DNA of 10,126 nucleotides from Calditrichota bacterium. GTDB taxonomy: Bacteria; Zhuqueibacterota; Zhuqueibacteria; Zhuqueibacterales; Geothermadaptataceae. Numbering within the stretch: the first letter of the stretch is position 1; every line of letters starts with the position of its first letter. The stretch covers positions 1 to 10,126 of the forward strand of contig QQUM01000624.1 in the NCBI GenBank assembly GCA_008501545.1. Direction: 5' to 3'. This document shows positions 1-7,625 of the stretch, piece by piece. The position numbers and the translations under genes were made by a program. The notes under the pieces are model-generated. The model saw only the letters and a list, made by a program, of their open reading frames with translations, had not been told where the DNA came from and ran no database searches.

Positions 1-1
1 A

Positions 2-1144
2 ATTTATGCCATCTCTAAAGGTCTTGACCGGAGTATTGATGGTGGCAGTACATGGGAGACACTATTAAACGAGAGATGTTCTTTTGTCGCTGTTGATCCA
101 CTTAATTCTGAGATTCTTTATGTTTCTTCAGAAGGGAAAATATTAAAATCAGGTGATAGTGGGGGAAGTTGGTCTAATGTCAGTCCGGGTAAGAGAATTT
201 ATAGCAGCTCAAGAGGCTATATCTCGATTGACCCTGTTCAGACAGACACAATTTATGTCGGGATCTACAATACATGGTGGCCCACAGGTTTCTATCGGAG
301 TTATAATGGTGGTGCAAGTTGGGATTCATTGTGGGTTCAGACAGAAAAAATCGCAATCAATCCGGTAAATAGAAATAATATCTATGCACCTTTGCGGGAT
401 CTTTGGAAAAGTAGCGATCGCGGAAACAATTGGTATAAAACAAATGGTCCGAAGATAGCTAATATTATTATCACTGATATTAATATCAATCCTGACTATC
501 CGGAACGAATGCTAATAGGCACATTTCGTCATGGTTTTTTTCGTACAAGTGATGGAGGTGATTCATGGGAACAAAAAAATACAGGGTTAGCAGATTCCTT
601 AGTCCGAGTAAAAGACATATTTAGGGCAGGAGATAAATTTTATGTAGCGTTTCTCGTGGTGACAGAACGCGGGATCTATAAAAATTCAGGCGTATATACA
701 AGTTCAATTGATACAATAAAGTGGATTCCAATAGGAGAGCATGATTATTTCAAAGATATAGGAGCTTTGTCTATTGCATATTTAAAAAGCCATGACAAGG
801 TTCTTGTCGGAACAGATTTAGCCGGTATTTATTCATATACAAAAACGAGTGTAGGTATAAAAGAAGATGAAATAGAGAATTTCTCCCGAGTTTTTCTTGA
901 GCAAAATTATCCCAATCCCTTTAACCAAAATACAACAATTCGATACTCAATTCCAATATTAGGAAATGTCAAGCTTAGAATATACGATGTGCGGGGGAGA
1001 GAAATTGCAACTTTAGTAAACCAGGAACAGCAAGCAGGGAGTTATGAAGTTGGTTTTAATATGACAGGCTTTCCAAGCGGGATTTATTTTTGTAAATTAC
1101 ATGCTGGTCGTTTTATACAAACAAGGAAAATGATTTTACAATAG
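2..1144 (+). CDS. Asp-box (BNR) repeat protein with T9SS sorting domain, 5' end outside window
   Basis: This is the C-terminal 380 residues of a larger exported protein; the frame is open from the first full codon, so the start lies upstream of the window. Five Asp-box motifs (S/T-x-D/N-x-G-x-x-W) are visible: SIDGGSTW at residues 11-18, SGDSGGSW at 50-57, SYNGGASW at 100-107, SSDRGNNW at about 137-144 and TSDGGDSW at about 182-189. Such motifs mark blades of sialidase or Vps10-like beta-propellers, but sialidase catalytic residues are not evident, so no enzyme activity is claimed. The last 85 or so residues form a T9SS type A sorting domain (NYPNPFN, then LRIYDVRGRE, GIYFCKL and RKMIL), which directs outer-membrane export and surface anchoring. 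A second protein of the same design follows 30 bases downstream. A TTG at 329 could be called as a start, but the repeats continue well upstream of it. Ligand unknown. Confidence 0.88.
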   Translation: MYAISKGLDRSIDGGSTWETLLNERCSFVAVDPLNSEILYVSSEGKILKSGDSGGSWSNVSPGKRIYSSSRGYISIDPVQTDTIYVGIYNTWWPTGFYRSYNGGASWDSLWVQTEKIAINPVNRNNIYAPLRDLWKSSDRGNNWYKTNGPKIANIIITDININPDYPERMLIGTFRHGFFRTSDGGDSWEQKNTGLADSLVRVKDIFRAGDKFYVAFLVVTERGIYKNSGVYTSSIDTIKWIPIGEHDYFKDIGALSIAYLKSHDKVLVGTDLAGIYSYTKTSVGIKEDEIENFSRVFLEQNYPNPFNQNTTIRYSIPILGNVKLRIYDVRGREIATLVNQEQQAGSYEVGFNMTGFPSGIYFCKLHAGRFIQTRKMILQ

Positions 1145-1161
1145 GGTAAATTTCTAATTAC

Positions 1162-1167
1162 AGGAGG
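1162..1167 (+). promoter_or_regulatory. Shine-Dalgarno site AGGAGG
   Basis: A perfect AGGAGG lies 7 bases before the ATG at 1175. It fixes the start of the second Asp-box protein and shows that this gene is translated independently of its upstream neighbour. Confidence 0.85.
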
Positions 1168-1174
1168 CAACCGT

Positions 1175-2479
1175 ATGAAAAATGTACTCCAAATTCTAAT
1201 CATTATATTTCTTTTTTGTCCATCTTTACTAGCCCAGCAGTGGCGCTTTGTCGGGCTGGATGGAAGAGCAATTGAGATTATTGTAGCCGACCCTAATGAT
1301 GGAAATATACTCTATGCTGGTTCCACTGTAGTAGAAAAAGAAGGAGGGCTTTACAAGAGTACGAATGGCGGTGTTACATGGGAATCTTTGTTGGCTGAAA
1401 ATGTCAGAGATTTTGATATCCATCCAAAAAATGCAAATATCCTCTATGTTTGTGCGAAGCGCTTTCTTAAATCTATTGATAAAGGAAATACGTGGTTCTA
1501 TACAGATTCCGGGACAGTGGCTGGTGATCATGAATCGACTATATCCAGGCGATGTTTAATTTATCCGATGCAACCAGAACAATTACTTTTAATTCAAAGA
1601 TTTGGCCTTGTTACCCCCACCACAGTTGTGTACAAAAGCGTAAATAGTGGAGAAAATTGGATTGAGCTGAAAATGCCTTCAGGTGAAGCGGTGCCGATCG
1701 CAGTAGACTACTTTGCACCAAATACCGTATATGCTGGTGCGTGGAATCCAGCAGACATCTATAAAAGTATGGATTTCGGTGAAACATGGGATCACTGGCT
1801 GATTGCAGGCACAGACACTGGGCACAATTATGATCTAAAAATTACGTCCATCGATAATGTTATTTACCACCTTATCGCAAAGGGAATTTCAGGAATTCAT
1901 ATTTCTATGGATCAGGGGATATCTTGGGAACGAAAAAATGACGGGCTGCCTCAAGATATAATTATTACTCATATTTATGTATCCGATTCTACGTTCTATT
2001 GTATCGGGAGAGATTTTTTTTCTACGCAATTCGAAATTTATAAAAGTGATGTGAATAAAATCTACTGGGAACAACTAGGTGATACGTTTCAGGGTACAGT
2101 TGCAACTTCAATATTCTATTCAAAATATTATAATAAATTGTTTGTGGGCACAAAAAACGGCGTCTATTATTATGATACTGCAGTAAATGTCCAGAAAGAT
2201 ACAGGTCAAGGCTCTCATTTTCTTAGATTGAAACAAAACTATCCCAACCCATTTAGTAAGACAACGACTATAGAATATGAAATTTATAGTTCGACACATG
2301 TTCTTTTGGATTTATATGATATTACAGGGAAAAGAATTCAGGAGCTAGTCAACATGCGAAAGGAGCCAGGTGTTCATAAGATATTTTTTTCTGCAAATCA
2401 ATCTTGCTCTGGAGTTTATTTTCTCAAGCTAAGAACCAAGGATTCTTCGCATACGAAAAAAATTCAATTCGTAAAATAG
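1175..2479 (+). CDS. Secreted Asp-box (BNR) repeat protein with T9SS sorting domain
   Basis: This is a complete 434-residue exported protein. Residues 1-21 form a Sec signal peptide: MKN, a hydrophobic stretch, then SLLAQ with cleavage near A20 or Q21. Five Asp-box motifs follow: STNGGVTW (62-69), SIDKGNTW (100-107), SVNSGENW (155-162), SMDFGETW (198-205) and SMDQGISW (244-251), which suggests a beta-propeller. Residues about 351-434 are a T9SS type A sorting domain with NYPNPFS, LYDITGKRI, GVYFLKL and a basic C-terminal strand. The layout matches the gene just upstream, so the two look like diverged tandem paralogues. The ATG at 1175 is supported by a perfect Shine-Dalgarno sequence and the signal peptide. 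Propellers of this type in FCB bacteria are often of unknown ligand; no sialidase catalytic set was recognised. The next gene starts 43 bases later, consistent with an operon. Confidence 0.92.
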   Translation: MKNVLQILIIIFLFCPSLLAQQWRFVGLDGRAIEIIVADPNDGNILYAGSTVVEKEGGLYKSTNGGVTWESLLAENVRDFDIHPKNANILYVCAKRFLKSIDKGNTWFYTDSGTVAGDHESTISRRCLIYPMQPEQLLLIQRFGLVTPTTVVYKSVNSGENWIELKMPSGEAVPIAVDYFAPNTVYAGAWNPADIYKSMDFGETWDHWLIAGTDTGHNYDLKITSIDNVIYHLIAKGISGIHISMDQGISWERKNDGLPQDIIITHIYVSDSTFYCIGRDFFSTQFEIYKSDVNKIYWEQLGDTFQGTVATSIFYSKYYNKLFVGTKNGVYYYDTAVNVQKDTGQGSHFLRLKQNYPNPFSKTTTIEYEIYSSTHVLLDLYDITGKRIQELVNMRKEPGVHKIFFSANQSCSGVYFLKLRTKDSSHTKKIQFVK

Positions 2480-2509
2480 TATCAAATGAATATTTTCAAC
2501 TTAAATAAC

Positions 2510-2516
2510 AGGAAGG
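2510..2516 (+). promoter_or_regulatory. Shine-Dalgarno site AGGAAGG
   Basis: AGGAAGG lies 6 bases before the ATG at 2523 and supports that codon as the start of the S8 protease, in agreement with the signal peptide that follows it. Confidence 0.75.
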
Positions 2517-2522
2517 TTTATT

Positions 2523-3881
2523 ATGAAAAATTCATTCAATTTAATTTCCAAACAGTTTGTTATAGCAGGCATCTTCTTTGTGTTTTCCGCCCAGAATCTA
2601 TTTTCTCAAGGACTTATTAAAGGTAAGATGATAAAGCGGGGCCTATGGAAAAATCAATCGGTCGAATATTTAGCAGATGAATTATGTGTTTTTTTTAAAG
2701 GTGATATAGAATCACAAGATGCACTTACATTGCTTGATAAATACCAGGGTCAACTAAGCATGGAAATTGATAAAAAAGGATTTACAGTTGTCATCTTTCC
2801 GGATTCGACAGATGTCCTGTCTATTGCTACTCAATTAGAGAATAGCTCTCTTATTTCAGCCATTGAGCCTAACACCATATGCAGAATTTCTTCCATTCCT
2901 AATGACACACATTTTCTCAGTGGAAAACAATGGGCTCTATACAATTACGGACAAAATCCGCCTGATGGTACATACGATGCTGATATCGACATGTTAAAAG
3001 CATGGGATATTGTAGAAGGTTTAGCAACTGATACGGTTGCTGTTTTGGATACCGGTATACCTATTGAAAATGGAAGTTTATCCCACGGTGATCTGGATGA
3101 TACTGACCGCTTTCTCCTTGGTGAAGATTATAGCGGAGAGACTGACGATACTGTAAAAGATGAAAACGGCCATGGTACCCATGTACTCGGTATTGTTGGT
3201 GCAGAAACCAATAACAATGAAGGAATAGCAGGAGTTGTCAAAAATGGCAAATTCTTAATTGTACAGGTATTCGATGAATATGGGGAGGGAACTGCTGCTG
3301 GATTTTATCATGCTGTGGAATATGCTGTAGATTATGGAGCAAAAGTTATTAATTTTAGTGGTGCGTTTGATCTTCCAGATACCACTGTTGAGGCAGCTGT
3401 TTCGTACGCTGGTGATAACGATGTATTGATTATAGCTTCCATGGGCAACTTAATAGATGATCAAGATACCGACATGGATGATTATCCCGCTACTTATTCG
3501 AGTGAAATGAGCAATCTTATTGCGGTATCAGCCACTGATCATGAAGATCAGTATTCAACTTTTGCTAAAGTTAATGCAAGTACTAATATTTTTGCACCCG
3601 GTGAAAAAGGTGGATTATGGGATTATGATGATATTTATTCAACTACACCGAATGATACAGTATATTTTTCTTCCATCGACAGTATTGGTCCCGATTATGA
3701 CTACATGGCTGGAACCTCGATGGCAACACCTCACGTTTCAGGTGTTGCTGCGTTAATTCTGGCGATCAATTCTACGCTTTCTCCCTCACATGTAAGAACG
3801 ATTATCGAAACATCCGCTGATCAAGTTTATGATAGCAATTACAATGTTTATCTGCCGCGCCTCAACGCTTATGAAGCTTAA
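2523..3881 (+). CDS. Subtilisin-like S8 serine protease, N-terminal part of a gene ended by an in-frame TAA
   Basis: The 452-residue product is an exported subtilase. Residues 1-29 are a signal peptide (hydrophobic 10-22, cleavage near FSQ-G). Residues about 40-120 resemble an I9-type propeptide. The catalytic triad is present: Asp176 in VLDTGI, His217 in NGHGTHV, and Ser399 in AGTSMATPHVSG; Asn309 in SMGN fits the oxyanion-hole position. The protein would cleave peptide bonds outside the cytoplasm; its substrate is unknown. The protein stops at YLPRLNAYEA, immediately after the catalytic domain and without the C-terminal sorting domain that its neighbours carry. The same frame continues past the TAA for 536 codons and ends in such a domain. 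From family knowledge, the tail RLNAYEA is usually followed by a hydrophobic residue and a basic residue, so TTA (Leu) to TAA at base 3880 is the simplest explanation. As written, the enzyme may fold but would lack its T9SS export signal. Confidence 0.9.
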   Translation: MKNSFNLISKQFVIAGIFFVFSAQNLFSQGLIKGKMIKRGLWKNQSVEYLADELCVFFKGDIESQDALTLLDKYQGQLSMEIDKKGFTVVIFPDSTDVLSIATQLENSSLISAIEPNTICRISSIPNDTHFLSGKQWALYNYGQNPPDGTYDADIDMLKAWDIVEGLATDTVAVLDTGIPIENGSLSHGDLDDTDRFLLGEDYSGETDDTVKDENGHGTHVLGIVGAETNNNEGIAGVVKNGKFLIVQVFDEYGEGTAAGFYHAVEYAVDYGAKVINFSGAFDLPDTTVEAAVSYAGDNDVLIIASMGNLIDDQDTDMDDYPATYSSEMSNLIAVSATDHEDQYSTFAKVNASTNIFAPGEKGGLWDYDDIYSTTPNDTVYFSSIDSIGPDYDYMAGTSMATPHVSGVAALILAINSTLSPSHVRTIIETSADQVYDSNYNVYLPRLNAYEA

Positions 3882-5492
3882 AAATACACTATCGAAAACC
3901 ATGGCGGAATTATTGGCGGCAATGGCGCGACAGTTACTTTTCATGAAGACATCACTATTAATAGCGGCGTTGAGCTGACCATCGCTTCCGGGACGACAGT
4001 CGAGTTTAAACCTGATAAAAAGCTCATTGTAAAAGGCACCCTCAATGCGGATGACGTAGAGTTTGAATCCACATCAAGCTATGGCGAATGGGGCGGGCTC
4101 GTTTTTGACGGCAGTTCCTGCTCCTCTTCAGAGCTTTATGAATGCACCATTGATAAAGCTGTTGTTGGCATTACGATCACAGGAACCAATGCATCACCGA
4201 CAATTGAAAAATGCCTTGTTCAGAATTGTGATAGTTACCCTTTAAAATTAACATCGGATTGCACACCAAATATTTACAACAACAAATTCTATAGTGACAG
4301 TTCTCCCGCAGTGTACATCTCCTCAGCAGACGGTGATTTTAGCGATAATGAATTTCGCACTTCCAGCGGCTCATACTATGGCGTTTATGTCACCGGCGCC
4401 AGTTCAGGACCTGATTTCGACTCCAGAGAAGGAACCAATGGCAACCTTTTTGATCTCTCCCAAATTTCTTCCCATGGCGCTTATGCCGCAGGAGGTTACC
4501 CCGAGTTTGGCGACAATGGCCCCCACGACGGTAAAAATGATTTTATTAATCGAGGCTCTGATAAATACATTTACAATTACACAGGAGCTACAATTGACGC
4601 AGAAGTGAATTATTGGGGCGGCACGCCACAACCAAGCTGGTTCTACGGTAGTATCGATTTCTTGCCATATGAATCTTCATCAAACGGCGCCGGGCCAACA
4701 TGGAAAGTAGCGATGAATCCTTTCGCTGCCGGTGTGGATTTGTTTGAAGATGGAAAATATGAAGAAGCTCTGACAGAATTAAAAACCGCCCTGCTACAGA
4801 ATACCGAAGCCGAAAATGCAGCAGGCGCTGTTTTTAAGATGGCTAAATCAGCTCTCAAATTAGACAGACTCCCCGGAGAGGTTACACTGTTGCAAGACCT
4901 GTCAAATTCAACAAATCCTGAGGTACGTCATATGTCTCGCGTCTGGCTGGCGTATTTATATGCAATGCAAGGTAAGACAGCAGATGCTGAAAAAATTGCT
5001 TTGCAAGCCCCGGAAGAAACACGAGCACAACGAGCCGAACTTTTATCATTGGTAAGCTATTACATCACTGCCGGTGATGAACAATCCGCCGAACGCATCG
5101 CCCAACTTTTGCAGGAAAAGCACAAAGATGAGTACCTGGAATTTGACCTGGAAGTCGCATTGAAAACGAAATTAGATTTTCCGAAAGGTCTGGGAAAAAC
5201 AACAGCAGAAACACCCTCATCTTTCCATTTCATAAATTACCCCAATCCGTTTAATCCTGCAACAACCATCCAATTCCATCTTCCAGAAAGTAAAGCAGTC
5301 ACATTGCAAATATTTGATATTCGTGGAAGGCTTATACGCACATTGCTTGATGATGAAATGGCAGAGGGCGTGCATTCGGTTCGATGGAACGGCAAAAACG
5401 GCATTGGTAAGGATGTTTCCGCTGGTTTGTATTTTGCAAAGATTAAAACAAATGATGTGATAAATACGATTAAATTACTGTTGGTGCGTTAG
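3882..5492 (+). pseudogene. Detached C-terminal part of the S8 protease gene: beta-helix, TPR-like region and T9SS sorting domain
   Basis: This 536-codon stretch is in the same frame as the protease and follows its TAA with no intervening base. Three parts are seen. First, at about 3885-4715, a right-handed parallel beta-helix: GVELTIASGTTVEF, LIVKGTLNADDVEF, WGGLVF, then repeated short strands, closing with DAEVNYWGG, typical of the end of this fold. Second, at about 4725-5200, a helical TPR-like region (FEDGKYEEALTELKTAL, AYLYAMQGKTADAEKIA, YYITAGDEQSAERIAQLL). Third, from about 5222, a T9SS type A sorting domain (NYPNPFNPATTI, LQIFDIRGRLIRTLL, SAGLYFAKI). There is no in-frame ATG before about 4712, and no ribosome site or signal peptide. 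A gene finder might choose the GTG at 4311, but that lies inside the beta-helix and lacks a signal peptide, so independent export is unlikely. It most likely belongs to one multidomain surface protease of about 989 codons. Confidence 0.8.
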
Positions 5493-5506
5493 GTTGAGTC
5501 AACTAT

Positions 5507-5529
5507 CACTACCATTGCGGGTGGTAGTG
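5507..5529 (+). terminator. Hairpin 15 bases after the sorting-domain stop codon, possible terminator
   Basis: CACTACCA (5507-5514) pairs perfectly with TGGTAGTG (5522-5529) around a 7-base loop. Its place right after the last + strand gene suits a transcription terminator or 3'-end stabiliser. No run of T follows directly, so it is not a textbook intrinsic terminator; the nearest T run is about 50 bases further on. Confidence 0.45.
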
Positions 5530-5774
5530 GGCTATTGAGTTGGTCAAAGAAGAACTATCATTTGTGCTTGGCATGAAGTTTTTAAAAGACATAAAATAAA
5601 ATCAAAAACAGATTGCAGCCGTTGTAGTGTTCTCTTGTTCGTACAGGGCATTCATAACCACTTGCTGCTGGCTGACTCGCTGTGCTCAGTTGCCTTTTGC
5701 GGAATTTATAGAAGGCCGACGGGCTGTGCTTTCTGTAAAGTTTGAGGTAAACTCCGCTCGCAGCAGAGCAAGAA
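5530..5774. other. Gene-free intergenic stretch between convergent genes
   Basis: About 245 bases with no convincing gene. Short frames exist on both strands, but none has a ribosome site, a recognisable motif or a conserved-looking composition. Bases around 5578-5612 are A/T-rich and the rest is more mixed. A small hairpin (GCTC 5756-5759 with GAGC 5766-5769) is the only local structure seen. CTCCGCTC (5752-5759) recurs in the hairpin loop further right and is the reverse complement of GAGCGGAG at 5833-5840. Confidence 0.6.
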
Positions 5775-5806
5775 CGATGGGACAGACGCTCCGCTCTGTC
5801 CCATCG
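5775..5806. repeat. Perfect hairpin, left element of a structured block
   Basis: CGATGGGACAG (5775-5785) is the exact reverse complement of CTGTCCCATCG (5796-5806). One more A-T pair at 5786/5795 makes a 12-bp stem with an 8-base loop (CGCTCCGC). It directly abuts the left arm of the 21-bp inverted repeat; the two structures share C5805 and G5806. The 10 bases 5787-5796, covering the loop, are complementary to 5833-5842. No T tract follows on either strand. Confidence 0.85.
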
Positions 5807-5894
5807 GGCGCGCGGTTGATGTGCTCGAACATGAGCGGAGCGCTGCCCATCAACGCGGTTCGACGTGACACCTAGCACATCAACCGCGCGCCCG
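5805..5894. repeat. Perfect 21-bp inverted repeat with 48-base spacer
   Basis: Bases 5805-5825 are the exact reverse complement of 5874-5894; the arms are G+C-rich and read CGGGCGCGCGG then TTGATGTGCT. The 48-base interior can add a weaker inner stem (CGAAC 5826-5830 with GTTCG 5858-5862). The right arm ends about 20 bases past the stop codon of the - strand Rossmann-fold gene, so in its transcript this would be a strong 3' hairpin. It could stabilise the mRNA end, act as a factor-dependent bidirectional terminator, or be a copy of a dispersed palindromic repeat. No target-site duplication is seen at the flanks (CCCAT and TTAGC). Confidence 0.85.
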
Positions 5895-5915
5895 TTAGCT
5901 CTTCCCCTACCCTCA

Positions 5916-7625
5916 TCACTCCTTCATCCTCGCGCCCTGCTCCTCATTCGCCAGAATCCAGCCGGCGACTTTGCCGGTGTTGATGCTGTTGTCTTCAAGC
6001 CAGTAGGACGCATCGCGGTCGTACTGCGAGCTGGTATTTTCTTCGGCGAGTTTGTTTATTTCGTCGAAAATACCGTCGATGCGTTTTTTCCATAACAACA
6101 TGTTGTCTTCGCGCAAATCGACCCAGCCGTCGTAAGACCATTTTTTTATTTTGTCGTCGTCAACAGCCAGCTCGCCTTCGCCGCGGTAGGGTGGAATTTT
6201 CACTGTCGGGCCACGCAGAATACTTTCGCCATCGGACAGAAGGATAGGTATCCCGATGGATATGATTTCCGAGCGCAACTTCTTATTCTCTTTGATCACA
6301 TTTTCCAGTGCGGCGCTCATTTCCTTTGCGGAAGCATTGCGCACATCTGCCATGGTTGTAAAGGCCAGTTTCAAAAGATGGCCCTCAAACAACAGCTTGC
6401 TCAAACGCGGTGGACCCAACAATTCAAAAGCAATGCTGTCGCATTCGTACTCATCCATCAAATCCTGCATACGTTTTAAAGCACGCTCGCGCAGCAGACC
6501 GGCGCGGTAGGTCGGTCCCATGGTGGCGTTGTCCAGCGCATTAATGATGTCGTGGCCGGTGTTGCCGCCTTTCATTTCAAAAATCACGCTGCGGGCAATT
6601 TCTTCCGGTGTAATAAATTCCATTTGTCCGGACGAGGTAATGGCTTCGAACTCCGCGTTGGAAAAAATGCCGTTCTCTCCGGTATCGATATAAACCGATT
6701 GCAGCGTTTCTTTGCCCATCTTTTGCGCGCAGGAGCCGTCTTCGAGCTTAAACTGCTTGCTCAGCTTCATGGCTTTGTCCGTGGGACAGTCATAGAGCTG
6801 TACCGGTTTGCGGCCTTTTAAAATCTCGCCATGAACGATGCGTTTCCAGGCGATGGCAGCCGTCGGTTTAATTTCTTTGGTGATCGGTGCATCGGGTGTG
6901 CGCGCCATGAGAAACAGCAACAGGCTGTGTGCCCCGGCAATGGATGATTTGCTCAGCAGCACACGACTCGGTTTTTCTTCGGAGTGCGTGTAGGGAATAT
7001 TCAAGCCCATACCGCCGGTGCCACTGGTACCAATTTTAAAATAATAGCCCGATTTTACCCGGCGCATGCCTTCGTACAAAATCTGCACGTGGCGAATGAG
7101 TTGTGGAATGTACAGTGTGCACATCAGCTTCTCCACTTCATCGGACAATCTGCCGAGATTGCTCGTATCCGACTTCGTCCGCTCCAATTGTTTGGCAACT
7201 GCCCGGTAACTTGTAAAAACATCCTGGTAGGCCAAAGCGGTGGCGGAGTTGATACAGTCAATAACGATGTGCGGACGATAGCGAATCATTAATTGGTAAA
7301 GGTAACTCGATTTCAGAACGCTTTCGCTGAGTTCACCCAGCACATCATCGATCAGTATCTGCCGGTTTTCCGGATTGCCCAGAATTTCATTTCGACTCAG
7401 GTTTTGCAGGGAATCGCGCACGAAGATATTGCCCCATTCCGGTGTAACAATCGTTTTCCCCTGTGATTCATTTTTTAAAGCCGTGTAGGCTTCATTTGCT
7501 TCGTCTTCCTGCAGGCTGGCAACGATTAATTCATCCGGCGATTCTTTGAGTAGCTTGCGGCATATCGCCATGCCGACGAGTCCTGCGCCGCCAAGCACAA
7601 GCACTCTTTTATTGCTTAGTTCCAT
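5916..7625 (-). CDS. Rossmann-fold NAD(P)-binding protein, SDR/epimerase-like, function unknown
   Basis: This 569-residue protein begins with a clear nucleotide-binding fold: RVLVLGGAGLVG at 7-18 carries the GxxGxxG glycine motif of extended SDR/epimerase enzymes, and VIDCINSATA (121-130) fits the end of a later Rossmann strand. YYFKIGTSGTGGMG (194-207) followed by PYTH and SK resembles the catalytic face of the family, but no canonical YxxxK was found, so the reaction is not assigned. It is much longer than a normal SDR (250-350 residues); residues about 340-569 form an extra, partly helical region I cannot match to a domain. No signal peptide or membrane segment is seen, so it is probably cytoplasmic. 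The ATG at 7625 has GGAG at 7636-7633, 7 bases away, and overlaps the end of the rluB-like gene by 17 bases, suggesting coupled translation. The cofactor class is fairly sure; the role is unknown. Confidence 0.85.
   Translation of the reverse strand: MELSNKRVLVLGGAGLVGMAICRKLLKESPDELIVASLQEDEANEAYTALKNESQGKTIVTPEWGNIFVRDSLQNLSRNEILGNPENRQILIDDVLGELSESVLKSSYLYQLMIRYRPHIVIDCINSATALAYQDVFTSYRAVAKQLERTKSDTSNLGRLSDEVEKLMCTLYIPQLIRHVQILYEGMRRVKSGYYFKIGTSGTGGMGLNIPYTHSEEKPSRVLLSKSSIAGAHSLLLFLMARTPDAPITKEIKPTAAIAWKRIVHGEILKGRKPVQLYDCPTDKAMKLSKQFKLEDGSCAQKMGKETLQSVYIDTGENGIFSNAEFEAITSSGQMEFITPEEIARSVIFEMKGGNTGHDIINALDNATMGPTYRAGLLRERALKRMQDLMDEYECDSIAFELLGPPRLSKLLFEGHLLKLAFTTMADVRNASAKEMSAALENVIKENKKLRSEIISIGIPILLSDGESILRGPTVKIPPYRGEGELAVDDDKIKKWSYDGWVDLREDNMLLWKKRIDGIFDEINKLAEENTSSQYDRDASYWLEDNSINTGKVAGWILANEEQGARMKE

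Noticed and set aside
3879..3881. Recoding of the stop as selenocysteine or pyrrolysine
   Set aside because: The codon is TAA, not TGA or TAG, and no recoding hairpin was recognised directly after it.
4311..5492. Independent gene starting at GTG 4311
   Set aside because: The start falls inside the beta-helix, has no signal peptide although the product ends in an export-sorting domain, and 143 further codons upstream in the same frame clearly belong to the same fold.
5582..5878. Possible small genes on either strand in the gap between convergent genes (about 60-98 codons)
   Set aside because: They lie across the hairpins and inverted repeat, have no ribosome site or recognisable motif, and overlapping frames are equally open on both strands, as expected from G+C-rich structured DNA.
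5805..5900. Integron attC site
   Set aside because: The right end reads CCCGTTAGCT, reminiscent of an attC core, but the sixth base breaks GTTRRRY. The left end has CCATCG instead of a matching RYYYAAC, and no integrase or gene cassette is in the window.
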